NCBI GenBank assembly: GCA_022769625.1
Contig: JALEJP010000083.1
Coordinates: 34,017-98,016 of the forward strand
Direction of reading: 5' to 3'
Source: Lachnospiraceae bacterium
GTDB lineage: Bacteria > Bacillota > Clostridia > Lachnospirales > Lachnospiraceae
DNA: 64,000 nt
Shown piece by piece: positions 27,709 to 37,602 of the stretch (position 1 is the stretch's first letter; each line of letters opens with the position of its first letter). The position numbers were made by a program, and so were the translations under genes. The notes below the pieces were generated by a model. The model searched no databases. It saw nothing but the letters and a program-made list of their open reading frames with translations, and was not told where the DNA came from.

Positions 27709-29880
27709 TTATTTAAATGGTACGCCTTCGTATTCCACTTTTTTCGTTACCTCTCCGGCATCATCCAGCACATAAACGTATGCGACACCATCACTGTCCG
27801 AATCCGACGACAGCTTCAGACGATATGGAAACTCAACGGCTTCCCCATCCACCAGTGTAGTGGTCTTTCCATCCTGCACCAGTTCGATCCGCACATCTTC
27901 CCCGTCGTAGTCCTTCGGTGCATAAAGTTTCACATCGGTCGAATACTTTTTCTCCTTCGCCTGTGATTCACTCTGAGCAGCGGTTCCGCTGTCGGAAAGG
28001 CGATTCACCGTCAGTGTGATTACCGTGCCCTTATCCACGCTCTCACCTTCCGACACATCCTGATCAATAACCTCTCCGTCATCATAGCTTTCATCTGATG
28101 TCGTCTCGATCTTGACGGCCAGTCCCATATTTTCAAGCGTGGTCTGCGCCGTATCGGCAGACTGCCCACGCACATCCGGCATGCTTACCGGCTCTGCCGT
28201 GCCTTCCTGCCCTTCTTCGCCTCCATTTTCACTGCTTTTACTGATATACAGTGTGACCATGGAGCCTTTTTCCACTTCTGTGCCCGCACCCGGACTTGTG
28301 GAGCTGACTCTTCCCTCATCAACGGAAATATCATAGACATACTGCTGCTCACATTTCAGTCCCAGATTCTCCAGTTCCTTTTCCGCATCTGCCGCCGGTT
28401 CATTTTCCAGCGGTGGAATTTCCACCATGTCACTGCCTGTACTGAGTGTATAGTAAACCGTTGTATTACGCGGTGCCATTTCACCTGCATTCGGCTGCTG
28501 CGCCATGATCTGTCCCTCCTCATAATCATTGGAGGGTTCTTCCCCTGCAAGCTCCAGCCCCAGTCCGGAATCCTTTAACAGCTCCTTTGCCTCTGCCTCT
28601 GTTCTGCCTAACAGGCTTGGAACCTCGATCTGTCCCACCGTCTCCGCCGTGGTCTCAGAGGTCTGCTCCGTCTGCCCGATTTTACCGCCGGCTAAAAATC
28701 CAAGATCAAAAAGACCTGCCGCACTTCCAACCAGTGCCAGGAAAATACAGAGGATCAGTGCACCCAGAACGATACTGCCAATGGTCATAAACTTTTCAAG
28801 CTTCGGGCTTACTCCGGAATCCTCATCATCGTCGTCCTCCGGCTCCTGATACCGGCCGCCGTAATTCTGATAGCCTCCCTGCCCATACGGTGTACCCTGC
28901 GCTTGCATCCCCTGGTTTCCTGTCCCGATATTCTGCTGATAAGTCTCCTCCGGCGGCTGGACTTCGCTGCGCCCTTCTTTTATCTTGTTCAGTTCCTCTT
29001 TGGAAACGACAACGGTATGCGCATGATTGTCAATGGGAGCAATCTTTACAAAATCACCTTCCGGGTTCACCAGAGATTCCTTCAGATCACCGATCAGTTC
29101 TTCCATATCATTGTAACGTCTGTCAGGACTTTTCTGTGTACATTTGTAAATGATCTGAACGGTGCTTTTGGGAAGATCCGGTACATATTTGCGCGGAGAC
29201 TGCATCTCTTCCTGTAAATGCTTGATCGCAATCGCCACCGTAGTATCTCCGTCGAAGGGCACATGGCCGGTAAGCATCTCATACATGGTGATACCAAGGG
29301 AATAAATATCGCTCTTGTAATCACTGTATCCTCCTCTGGCCTGTTCCGGTGAGCTGTAATGTACCGATCCCATCACATTGGAACTGATGGTGTTTGAGGT
29401 GGCCGCCCTTGCAATTCCAAAATCCGTCACCTTAACTTTTCCGTCTGTGGAAATTATAATATTCTGCGGCTTCACATCTCTGTGGACAATCCCATTGTTG
29501 TGCGCAGCCTGCAGCCCCATGGACACCTGGATGGCGATGCTGATGGCCTCCCGCACAGCCAGTCTTCCTTTTTTCTCAATATATTCTTTCAGTGTGATTC
29601 CTTCCACCAGCTCCATCACGATGAAACTGATGTCATTTTCTTCACCCACATCATAGACATTCACAATATTCGGATGCGCAAGGCCGGCCGCAGACTGCGC
29701 CTCCGCACGGAATTTTGATATAAATGCCTTATCTTTTCGAAATTCAGCCTTCAGTACTTTTACCGCTACAAACCGGTTTAGTTTATGATCCTTTGCCTTA
29801 TAGACATCTGCCATACCTCCGGAACCGATTTTGCTGATGATCTCGTACCGTTCCTGGATAAACATTCCTTCTTTTAACAT
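27709..29880 (-). CDS. prkC: Ser/Thr protein kinase with three PASTA domains and an extra C-terminal domain (PrkC/StkP family)
   Basis: IGSGGMADVYKAKDHKLNRFVAVKVLK, IVHRDVKPQNIII, VTDFGIARA; PASTA units before a 130-aa tail. Confidence 0.95.
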   Translation of the reverse strand: MLKEGMFIQERYEIISKIGSGGMADVYKAKDHKLNRFVAVKVLKAEFRKDKAFISKFRAEAQSAAGLAHPNIVNVYDVGEENDISFIVMELVEGITLKEYIEKKGRLAVREAISIAIQVSMGLQAAHNNGIVHRDVKPQNIIISTDGKVKVTDFGIARAATSNTISSNVMGSVHYSSPEQARGGYSDYKSDIYSLGITMYEMLTGHVPFDGDTTVAIAIKHLQEEMQSPRKYVPDLPKSTVQIIYKCTQKSPDRRYNDMEELIGDLKESLVNPEGDFVKIAPIDNHAHTVVVSKEELNKIKEGRSEVQPPEETYQQNIGTGNQGMQAQGTPYGQGGYQNYGGRYQEPEDDDDEDSGVSPKLEKFMTIGSIVLGALILCIFLALVGSAAGLFDLGFLAGGKIGQTEQTSETTAETVGQIEVPSLLGRTEAEAKELLKDSGLGLELAGEEPSNDYEEGQIMAQQPNAGEMAPRNTTVYYTLSTGSDMVEIPPLENEPAADAEKELENLGLKCEQQYVYDISVDEGRVSSTSPGAGTEVEKGSMVTLYISKSSENGGEEGQEGTAEPVSMPDVRGQSADTAQTTLENMGLAVKIETTSDESYDDGEVIDQDVSEGESVDKGTVITLTVNRLSDSGTAAQSESQAKEKKYSTDVKLYAPKDYDGEDVRIELVQDGKTTTLVDGEAVEFPYRLKLSSDSDSDGVAYVYVLDDAGEVTKKVEYEGVPFK

Positions 29881-30617
29881 TGTTCCACCTCACCTGTCAG
29901 CGGTTCTGCAAGCACCACCGCGATATTGTCCTTTCCTCCGTTTTGATTTGCCTTTGCGATCAGATCCATCGCCGTCTTCGGAAGTTCCTTACCGCTTTTG
30001 ATAATCTGCTCAATTTCCGCATCCTCTACCATATTACTCAGCCCGTCTGAGCACATCAGGATGATGTCTCCCTTTTCCAGGCTCAGATCAAAGAAATCCA
30101 CCGCAACCGTGCGGCGTGCGCCGATTGCCCTGGTAATAATATTTTTATCCGGATGATTTCTGGCCTGTTCGCGGGTAATCTCACCAAGCCGGACCATCTC
30201 CTCCACAAGAGAATGATCTCTGGTTATCTGTTTTATGTGATCACGGATCAAATACAATCTGCTGTCCCCTACATTTGCCACGTACAGATATTCGTCTACG
30301 ACTGTGGCTGCTACCACTGTCGTTCCCATCCCGCTTAGCCTCTCATCGCTGGATGCCTTATCCAGCACCTTTTCGTTTGCTGTCTCGATCGCAGTACGCA
30401 GTACGCGAATCGGATTGCGCTCTTTGTTTCTCTTTACATTGTCAACGATAACCTCTACCGTATAACGGGAGGCCGTATCACCGGCCTGATGTCCGCCCAT
30501 ACCATCTGCCACAATCAAAAGATTGGGCAGACGCCCCACCGGAGTGTCTGAGGCGTACACAAAATCCTGGTTCATCGTTCTCTTTCGTCCTACATCCGTA
30601 ATGCAGCATGATCTCAT
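29874..30617 (-). CDS. prpC: PP2C-family Ser/Thr phosphatase (PrpC/Stp)
   Basis: RTMNQDFVY, LLIVADGMGGHQAGDTASRY, LMCSDGLSNMV, GGKDNIAVVLAE. Confidence 0.93.
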   Translation of the reverse strand: MRSCCITDVGRKRTMNQDFVYASDTPVGRLPNLLIVADGMGGHQAGDTASRYTVEVIVDNVKRNKERNPIRVLRTAIETANEKVLDKASSDERLSGMGTTVVAATVVDEYLYVANVGDSRLYLIRDHIKQITRDHSLVEEMVRLGEITREQARNHPDKNIITRAIGARRTVAVDFFDLSLEKGDIILMCSDGLSNMVEDAEIEQIIKSGKELPKTAMDLIAKANQNGGKDNIAVVLAEPLTGEVEQC

Positions 30618-30621
30618 GCTC

Positions 30622-31716
30622 TTACTCCTTTTTCTCTTTGTCCAGATAGCTTTTCCTAAGTTGTCCACATGCACCGCCTATATCCCGTCCCATTTCTCTC
30701 CTTATAGTAACATTAATTCCGCAATTTTCAAGTTTATTTTTAAAATCAGCGATCACTTTTTTGCCCGACTGCACGTAAGAACGTTCCTTGATAGGGTTAA
30801 CCGGAATCAGATTCACATGACAGTTCATTCCATGAATCAGAGATGCCAGCTCTTTTGCATCCTCTGCCGTGTCATTTTTACCTCCCACCAGGCTGTACTC
30901 AAAGGTGATCCGTCTTCCCGTCTTTTCATAATAATAACGGCATGCCTCCACGGCATCATGGATTTCGTATTTCTTTGCAACCGGAAGCAGCTCTTCCCGC
31001 TTCTGCTGGCTGGACGCATGCAGAGAAAGAGCCAGTGTGATCTGAAGTCCTTCCTCTGCCAGCTGGCGCATGCGCGGCACGATCCCACAGGTGGACAGTG
31101 TGATATTTCTCTGACTGATATTCAGTCCATGCCCGTCACTGAGCATATGAATGAATTTTACCGCATTGTCATAATTGTCCAGAGGCTCCCCGGTTCCCAT
31201 CATAACCAGATTGGAAATCCTCTCACCAGTCATTTTCTGGATCCGGTACACCTGATCCAGCATTTCTCCCGGGGTCAGATCTCTGGTGCGTCCCCCGATC
31301 GTGGAAGCGCAGAACCGGCATCCCATCCTGCATCCAACCTGGGTGGAAATACAGACGGAATTGCCATGCTGATATTTCATCAGAACGCTCTCGATCACAT
31401 ATCCGTCCGCAAGACGGAACAGATATTTCTGCGTGCCGTCGATCTGTGAAGTCAGTACCTGTACCGGTGTCAGACAGGTATAGCTGCAGCTTTCAGAAAG
31501 TTTCCGGCGCAGGCTTTTGGAAAGATTTGTCATCTCATCAAAACTATCTGCAAGCTTCTGGTGCATCCACTGATAAAGCTGTCCGGCATGAAAAGGTTTT
31601 TCCCCCATACCGGCAAGCAGTGCCTGCACCTCCCCGTAATCCAGGGACTTGATATCCGTCTTCCGGATACCGTCCGTATTTTCCTTGTCTCTGTTGCTGT
31701 TATCCATCATTTCCAT
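30622..31716 (-). CDS. rlmN: 23S rRNA (adenine2503-C2)-methyltransferase
   Basis: CISTQVGCRMGCRFCAST, NLVMMGTGEPLDNYDN. Confidence 0.97.
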   Translation of the reverse strand: MEMMDNSNRDKENTDGIRKTDIKSLDYGEVQALLAGMGEKPFHAGQLYQWMHQKLADSFDEMTNLSKSLRRKLSESCSYTCLTPVQVLTSQIDGTQKYLFRLADGYVIESVLMKYQHGNSVCISTQVGCRMGCRFCASTIGGRTRDLTPGEMLDQVYRIQKMTGERISNLVMMGTGEPLDNYDNAVKFIHMLSDGHGLNISQRNITLSTCGIVPRMRQLAEEGLQITLALSLHASSQQKREELLPVAKKYEIHDAVEACRYYYEKTGRRITFEYSLVGGKNDTAEDAKELASLIHGMNCHVNLIPVNPIKERSYVQSGKKVIADFKNKLENCGINVTIRREMGRDIGGACGQLRKSYLDKEKKE

Positions 31717-31731
31717 GTTATACGCTTTCCT

Positions 31732-33078
31732 CTACTGGATTCTTTTAAACCTTGCCATAAAAAATCCATCTGTTTTATGTACCCCCGGAAGAAGCTGCAG
31801 ATACCCCGCCTGTGTTGTCTTGCTTTTCAGCTCATCACAGATATACGGATCAATGCTCTCCAGCCGGAACGGATAATTTTCCAGAAACCATTTTACATTG
31901 TACTGATTTTCCTCCGCGCCAATGGTACAGGTACTGTATATGAGGGTACCGCCCTTTTTTACGTAAGGCCAGACCGTGTCCAGAATCTTTCGCTGCAGTT
32001 TCACGATCTCCGCCTGTTTTGCAGGTGTCATCTTATATCGGATATCTGCCTTTTTGCCGATCACGCCAAGACCGGAACAGGGTACATCCGCAAGCAGTAT
32101 ATCTGCTTTTTCCACGGACTCGGGATCAAACACCGTGGCATCCATCCGTACGGCAGACATATTGATGACGCCGATGCGCTCAATATTGTCCTGCATCAGG
32201 GATACCTTGTAATCGGTGACATCCCTTGCCTCCACATGTCCGCTTCCCTGGAGCATATCTGCCAGATGCAAGCTCTTTCCTCCCGGTGCCGCGCACACAT
32301 CAATGCAGAAATCACCCCATTTGGGTGCCGCGATCTCCGACACCAGCATGGAACTGACATCCTGCACCTGAAACCAGCCTTTTTTGAACGCATCCACTGC
32401 TTTCATGTAATTATAATTACCAATATTCAGCGCGTAGTCCAGATAAGGCACACGCTCCACACAGATGTCCTGGGCTTTCAGGCTCTCCACGATCTCATCC
32501 ATGGAGGCTTTTCCCAGATTACAGCGCACCGACGTCAGCTTTTCTTTGTGCATGTCGGCACAGATCTCTTCCACTGCATCAAATCCATAAAGCTCGATCC
32601 AGTTTTTCAAAATCCACTCCGGCATGGAGTAGGTCACAGACAAATAAAGTATCGGCTGTTTCTCCCTGGAAGGATACTCCACTTTATCCAGATTGCGCGC
32701 CACACTGCGCAGTACGCCATTTACAAAACCTTTCAGCTGATAAAAGCCCCTTTTCTGAGCCAGACGCACTCCTTCATTGCAGATGGCTGAATCCGGTACA
32801 CTGTCCATGTATTTCAGCTGATAGACCGACATTCTTAAAATATTGCGGATCACCGGCTTCATCTGACGAACCTTCACTTTGGAAAAACGTTCGATGATAT
32901 AATCCAGCTGAATCATGTTTTCCAGCGTCCCCTCCGTGACCCGGGTAATAAATGCACGATCCCTCTTTTCCAGATACTGGTATTTTTCCAGAACATCCTT
33001 CATCACAATGTGGCTGTATTGCTCCTCCTCCACGATGTCCATCAGAGCTCCCAGTATAATTTCTCTCAGATTAATCAT
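31732..33078 (-). CDS. rsmB: 16S rRNA (cytosine967-C5)-methyltransferase
   Basis: NusB-like N-terminus, CIDVCAAPGGKSLHLA, DVPCSGLGVIGKK, YSTCTIGAEEN. Confidence 0.95.
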   Translation of the reverse strand: MINLREIILGALMDIVEEEQYSHIVMKDVLEKYQYLEKRDRAFITRVTEGTLENMIQLDYIIERFSKVKVRQMKPVIRNILRMSVYQLKYMDSVPDSAICNEGVRLAQKRGFYQLKGFVNGVLRSVARNLDKVEYPSREKQPILYLSVTYSMPEWILKNWIELYGFDAVEEICADMHKEKLTSVRCNLGKASMDEIVESLKAQDICVERVPYLDYALNIGNYNYMKAVDAFKKGWFQVQDVSSMLVSEIAAPKWGDFCIDVCAAPGGKSLHLADMLQGSGHVEARDVTDYKVSLMQDNIERIGVINMSAVRMDATVFDPESVEKADILLADVPCSGLGVIGKKADIRYKMTPAKQAEIVKLQRKILDTVWPYVKKGGTLIYSTCTIGAEENQYNVKWFLENYPFRLESIDPYICDELKSKTTQAGYLQLLPGVHKTDGFFMARFKRIQ

Positions 33079-33817
33079 CTCTTCTGCGTCCTCCGGCCAG
33101 AATGATCAGACGCAGCAGCTGCAGAATGGAGGATGCAAGACTTGCCACATAAGTCATAGCCGCCGCACGAAGTACTTTCTTTGCTCCGGAAATCTCTTCT
33201 CCGCCCAGCATCCCGGTTCCCTCCAGAATACGGACAGCACGGCTGGATGCGTTAAATTCCACCGGAAGCGTCACAAGCTGGAACAGCACCGCCAGGCCAA
33301 ACAGAACAATGCCGATCATCGTCAGTTTTTCCAGTCCCATCACAAGACCCAACAGAAAGATCGGCCAGGAAAGGCTGGATCCAATGTTTGCCGCCGGGAC
33401 CAGTGTACTGCGCAGAACCAGAGGACCATAATTTTTCTGATGCTGAATGGCATGACCGCACTCATGGGCTGCCACACATACTGCAGCCACGGAATTGGAA
33501 GAGTACGTACTGTCCGAAAGCCGTAGAACTTTTGAGCGCGGATCATAGTGATCCGTCAGATTACCGGATACATGCTCAATACGCACATCATAAATTCCGC
33601 TGCGGCGAAGCACCTCCGCTGCCGCCTGTGCGCCGGTAAATCCTGCCATACAGCGCACCTGCGAATACTTTGCAAACGTGCGGTTGACTCCGGCAGAAGC
33701 GATCATCGTCAGAATCAGGCCGAAAAATACCAGAATCACAGTAGGATCCCAGTACCAGCCATATCCCATTCCTCTTCCGTAATATCCAAGTGTACTGCCA
33801 AGTAACATACCTGTCAT
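33071..33817 (-). CDS. Zinc metallopeptidase (YugP-like)
   Basis: VCVAAHECGHAIQHQKNY, membrane segments, neighbour of fmt/rsmB. Confidence 0.92.
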   Translation of the reverse strand: MTGMLLGSTLGYYGRGMGYGWYWDPTVILVFFGLILTMIASAGVNRTFAKYSQVRCMAGFTGAQAAAEVLRRSGIYDVRIEHVSGNLTDHYDPRSKVLRLSDSTYSSNSVAAVCVAAHECGHAIQHQKNYGPLVLRSTLVPAANIGSSLSWPIFLLGLVMGLEKLTMIGIVLFGLAVLFQLVTLPVEFNASSRAVRILEGTGMLGGEEISGAKKVLRAAAMTYVASLASSILQLLRLIILAGGRRRDD

Positions 33818-34749
33818 AAAATCATTCCCTTCTCTAAATGACAGCCCCGAAGAAAGGCTGCCGTATCCATACGTTTTTTCCCCTCAAGCTGAAGCATGCG
33901 CACAGCAAGGACTCCCTCACCTGTTCCCACAAAAAGCCGGTCCTTTTCGGCTTTCAGAATCATGCCGGGCAGCACTTTTTCTCCCGCCTCTTCCTCTGTC
34001 AGCACATCGGCCTCCCAGATCTTTAACGTTTTGCCGTTCAGTTTTGTAAAAGCACTTGGCCAGGGATTTAAACCACGAATCAGCCGTTCGATTTCCACTG
34101 CTGTTTTGTTCCAGTCGATCAGGCCCATATCCTTTGTCAGCATTTTCGCATAAGGTGTGGGAGATTCTCCCTGCTCCTGTGGTATAATGGTTCTCGCTTC
34201 CAGTCCTTCCAGCGTCTCAAGCAGAAGCTTCGCACCTGCCGCACTGAGTTTATCAAACAGACTTCCGCCTGTCTCTTTTTTCTCCAGTGGAACCACCGTT
34301 TTTAAAAGCATGTCACCGGTATCCAGACCGGCATCCATCTGCATGGTAGTTACGCCGGATTCTCTCTCCCCATCAATCACGGCCCACTGAATGGGTGCGG
34401 CTCCCCGGTATTTCGGCAGAAGGGAACCGTGAACGTTCACACAGCCGTAGGGGGCAATATCCAGAATTTCCTGTGGGATAATCTGCCCGAAAGCCACCAC
34501 CACCAGAACATCCGGTTTCAGGTTCCGGATCTGTTCCACGACCTCCGGTTCCCGGATACGCCTTGGCTGATACACCGGGATCCCTGCTTCCACTGCCACT
34601 TCCTTAACCGGCGGAAACTGCATCGCCTTTCCTCTTCCTTTCGGTTTGTCCGGCTGGGTAAACACAGCAGCCACCTCATGTCCGGAATCAATCAGTGCTT
34701 TTAAGGCATCCACCGCAAAATCGGGTGTTCCCATATAAATAACCCTCAT
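33814..34749 (-). CDS. fmt: Methionyl-tRNA formyltransferase
   Basis: VIYMGTPDFAVDALKAL, NVHGSLLPKYRGAAPIQWAVIDGE. Confidence 0.97.
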   Translation of the reverse strand: MRVIYMGTPDFAVDALKALIDSGHEVAAVFTQPDKPKGRGKAMQFPPVKEVAVEAGIPVYQPRRIREPEVVEQIRNLKPDVLVVVAFGQIIPQEILDIAPYGCVNVHGSLLPKYRGAAPIQWAVIDGERESGVTTMQMDAGLDTGDMLLKTVVPLEKKETGGSLFDKLSAAGAKLLLETLEGLEARTIIPQEQGESPTPYAKMLTKDMGLIDWNKTAVEIERLIRGLNPWPSAFTKLNGKTLKIWEADVLTEEEAGEKVLPGMILKAEKDRLFVGTGEGVLAVRMLQLEGKKRMDTAAFLRGCHLEKGMIL

Positions 34750-34765
34750 CGTATGATGATTCCTC

Positions 34766-35233
34766 CTATTCTTCGTAATCTACATCCTCAAGCGGCCCTT
34801 CCACTTTCTCCACAAACATATGGCCGTCCAGATGCTCACACTCATGACAGATGGCGCGCGCCAGAAGACCTTCTCCCTCCAGCACAAATTCTTCCATATC
34901 TTCGTCACAGGCTTTTACTTTTACATAATCGGGACGTGTCACAATGCCGGACTGTCCCGGCAGACTTAAGCAGCCTTCCGGCCCGGTCTGCTCTCCGGCC
35001 GTCTCGATGATCACCGGATTGATCAGTACATGGGGATCATCTCCGCAGTCGATGACCACGATACGGCGCAGAATCCCCACCTGGTTTGCCGCAAGTCCCA
35101 CGCCCATGGAATCATACATGGTGTCGAACATATCATTGACAAGCTGCCTGAGCCTTGGTGTCATCTCCGTGACCTCTCTGCACACCTTTGTCAGTACCTC
35201 ATCACCCATAATCCTTACTTTACGAATTGCCAT
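34766..35233 (-). CDS. def: Peptide deformylase
   Basis: GVGLAANQVGI, EGCLSLPG, ICHECEHLDGHMF. Confidence 0.97.
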   Translation of the reverse strand: MAIRKVRIMGDEVLTKVCREVTEMTPRLRQLVNDMFDTMYDSMGVGLAANQVGILRRIVVIDCGDDPHVLINPVIIETAGEQTGPEGCLSLPGQSGIVTRPDYVKVKACDEDMEEFVLEGEGLLARAICHECEHLDGHMFVEKVEGPLEDVDYEE

Positions 35234-35271
35234 TTTCTCATCCTCCGTTTTCTGTCATTTCCCGGCTAAAC

Positions 35272-37551
35272 TCATGTTCTGTCATACTGTATGGTAATTT
35301 TATCAAATCCCTTGTTTATTTCAATATATTCTTCCACTTTCTGTTTGATCCGAAGCAATATCCGGTCATTTTCATGGCGGACATAGATCACCTTCCGGTA
35401 CAGATCGTTCACTTTGGATACGGTCTCATCTGCCGGTCCCACCACCTTCACCGCGCCATTTGCGGTCAGTCTGTCCAGGTATTTTTTCAAATACTCCATA
35501 GCCATCTGCAGGTAAGCCTCATCCTCCCCAATGCCATGGATGGTAAACAGTCCTTGCACCGGCGGATATCCCATCAGCTTCCGGTACAGAATCTCCTGGC
35601 TGTAAAATGCCCGATAATCCTGTTTCGCCGCAGCCTGAATACTGTAATTATCCGGCTCATAAGTCTGAATCACCACTCTTCCCTCCTGCTCTCCTCTTCC
35701 GGCTCTCCCGGCCGCCTGGGCAAGAAGCTGAAAAGTACGCTCAGCCGCCGTGTAATCGTTCATATGGAGGGACAGATCAGCTGCCAGTACCCCCACCAGT
35801 GTTACATTTGGAAAATCATGCCCTTTTACAATCATCTGTGTTCCCACCAGGATGTCCGCCTCCTGATTGGCAAAGGCTGTGAGAATCTTCACATGCCCGT
35901 CCTTCTCTCTGGTGGTATCCATATCCATCCGCAAAATACGCGCTTTCGGAAAAATGCGCTGAACCTGCTCGCTCACCTGCTGGGTGCCAACCTGAAAACT
36001 CCCGATAAAAGGAGAACCACATTGGGGACATACCGATGGATTGGGAGCCGTATAACCACAGTAATGGCAGACAAGCCGCTCTGCCTGCGTTCCCTTTCCG
36101 TGGAGGGCAAGAGATACATTACAGTGGGGACAGCCGGCCACATATCCGCAGGACCGACATGCCACAAAACCGGCATACCCTCTCCGGTTCAGAAACAGCA
36201 TCACCTGCTGATTTCCATCCAGGCACTCCTGCATCCACTCCATAAGTCTGCCGCTTAGGATACCCCGATTGCCCTCTTTTAATTCCAGACGCATATCCTC
36301 AACCGATACTTTTGGCAGTTCCCGCCGATTGACACGGTTTTTCAGTTCAAACAGTGTATACTCCCCAACCCTGGCCCGATAATAGGATTCCACAGACGGT
36401 GTTGCCGATCCAAGTACAACTCTGGCACCCTCCATAGATGCCCGCCGGATGGCCGCTTCCCTGGCATGGTAACGCGGGGCACTCTCACTTTTGTAGGATT
36501 CCTCATGCTCTTCGTCCATAATGATAATACCCAGATTTGAAAACGGTGTGAACAATGCCGATCTGGGACCGATCATAATATCAATCAGTCCGTTTTTTGC
36601 CTTCTCATACTGGTCATACCGTTCTCCCGCTGAAAGTCTGGAATGCAAAATCGATACCCTCTCACCAAACCGACGGCAAAAACGCATCACCGTCTGATAG
36701 GTCAGAGCGATTTCCGGAATCAGCACGATTGCCTGCTCCCCCCTTTCCAGCGCACAGGCAATCAATTCCATGTATACTTCCGTCTTTCCACTGCCTGTCA
36801 CACCGTGAATCAGAAAGGTTTCGCCGCCTGACTCCTCCCATCTTTCTGAAATCGCATCTACAATCTTCTGCTGTTCCTCATTTAAAACGATCGCTTCCCC
36901 GTTCTTTTCAAAGTTCTTTGCAAACGCACTGCCCTCCTGTACCCATTCCGTTGGATCCCGGTAAATGCGGCTGCTTTCCAGGCATACGATTTTTTGTTCC
37001 TCCAGTGCCCGGATCACCGTTTTCGGTATGCCAAGCTCCCCTGTCACAAACCCCACAGGGAGTACGGCCTGCCTGTCATTCTGCAGTCTCTGACGGTCAA
37101 GCAGAGAGGAAAGCAGTCTCGCTCTGGCTTTCTGGTGTTTCTTTTCAAAAAATGCCAGTCTCTCTTCCCCCTCTTCCAGGGAAAGCAACAGCCGTACCTG
37201 TTCTTTCTGTTTTTCCTTTGTCTTTTTCTTTACCGGCAGAACCGCCTTCAGCGCCTGAATCATCGTGGATCCGTAATATTCACGCATCCAGGCTGCAAGC
37301 GCAATCAGTCTGCCCTCCACATCCGTCTGTTTTTCACAGACTCCGCAGATGTCCTTTATCCTGTCAACGGGATATTCCGGCTGCTTTGTCAGTTCCAAAA
37401 CATAACCGGACACACGCCGGTTGCCACGTCCAAATGGGATCTCCACCGCAGTGCCCGCATGAATCTTTCCGCACAGAGTATCCGGCACATGGTACTGAAA
37501 GGTCTTATCCAGCTTTTCGTGACTGATATCCACGATAATATTTGCATACAT
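35272..37551 (-). CDS. priA: Primosomal protein N' (replication restart helicase)
   Basis: HGVTGSGKTEVYMELI, IIMDEEHEESYKS, zinc-binding CRSCGYVAGCPHCNVSL..CHYCGYTAPNPSVCPQCG. Confidence 0.97.
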   Translation of the reverse strand: MYANIIVDISHEKLDKTFQYHVPDTLCGKIHAGTAVEIPFGRGNRRVSGYVLELTKQPEYPVDRIKDICGVCEKQTDVEGRLIALAAWMREYYGSTMIQALKAVLPVKKKTKEKQKEQVRLLLSLEEGEERLAFFEKKHQKARARLLSSLLDRQRLQNDRQAVLPVGFVTGELGIPKTVIRALEEQKIVCLESSRIYRDPTEWVQEGSAFAKNFEKNGEAIVLNEEQQKIVDAISERWEESGGETFLIHGVTGSGKTEVYMELIACALERGEQAIVLIPEIALTYQTVMRFCRRFGERVSILHSRLSAGERYDQYEKAKNGLIDIMIGPRSALFTPFSNLGIIIMDEEHEESYKSESAPRYHAREAAIRRASMEGARVVLGSATPSVESYYRARVGEYTLFELKNRVNRRELPKVSVEDMRLELKEGNRGILSGRLMEWMQECLDGNQQVMLFLNRRGYAGFVACRSCGYVAGCPHCNVSLALHGKGTQAERLVCHYCGYTAPNPSVCPQCGSPFIGSFQVGTQQVSEQVQRIFPKARILRMDMDTTREKDGHVKILTAFANQEADILVGTQMIVKGHDFPNVTLVGVLAADLSLHMNDYTAAERTFQLLAQAAGRAGRGEQEGRVVIQTYEPDNYSIQAAAKQDYRAFYSQEILYRKLMGYPPVQGLFTIHGIGEDEAYLQMAMEYLKKYLDRLTANGAVKVVGPADETVSKVNDLYRKVIYVRHENDRILLRIKQKVEEYIEINKGFDKITIQYDRT

Positions 37552-37602
37552 TTCTTCGCAGCTCTGCTCCATTTCCTCTGCACACTCTGTCAGTTCCCTT
37601 TA

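Noticed and set aside
31561-32790. 409-aa plus-strand ORF opposite rsmB
   Set aside because: Antisense shadow ORF with no recognisable domain; rsmB motifs are complete on the minus strand.
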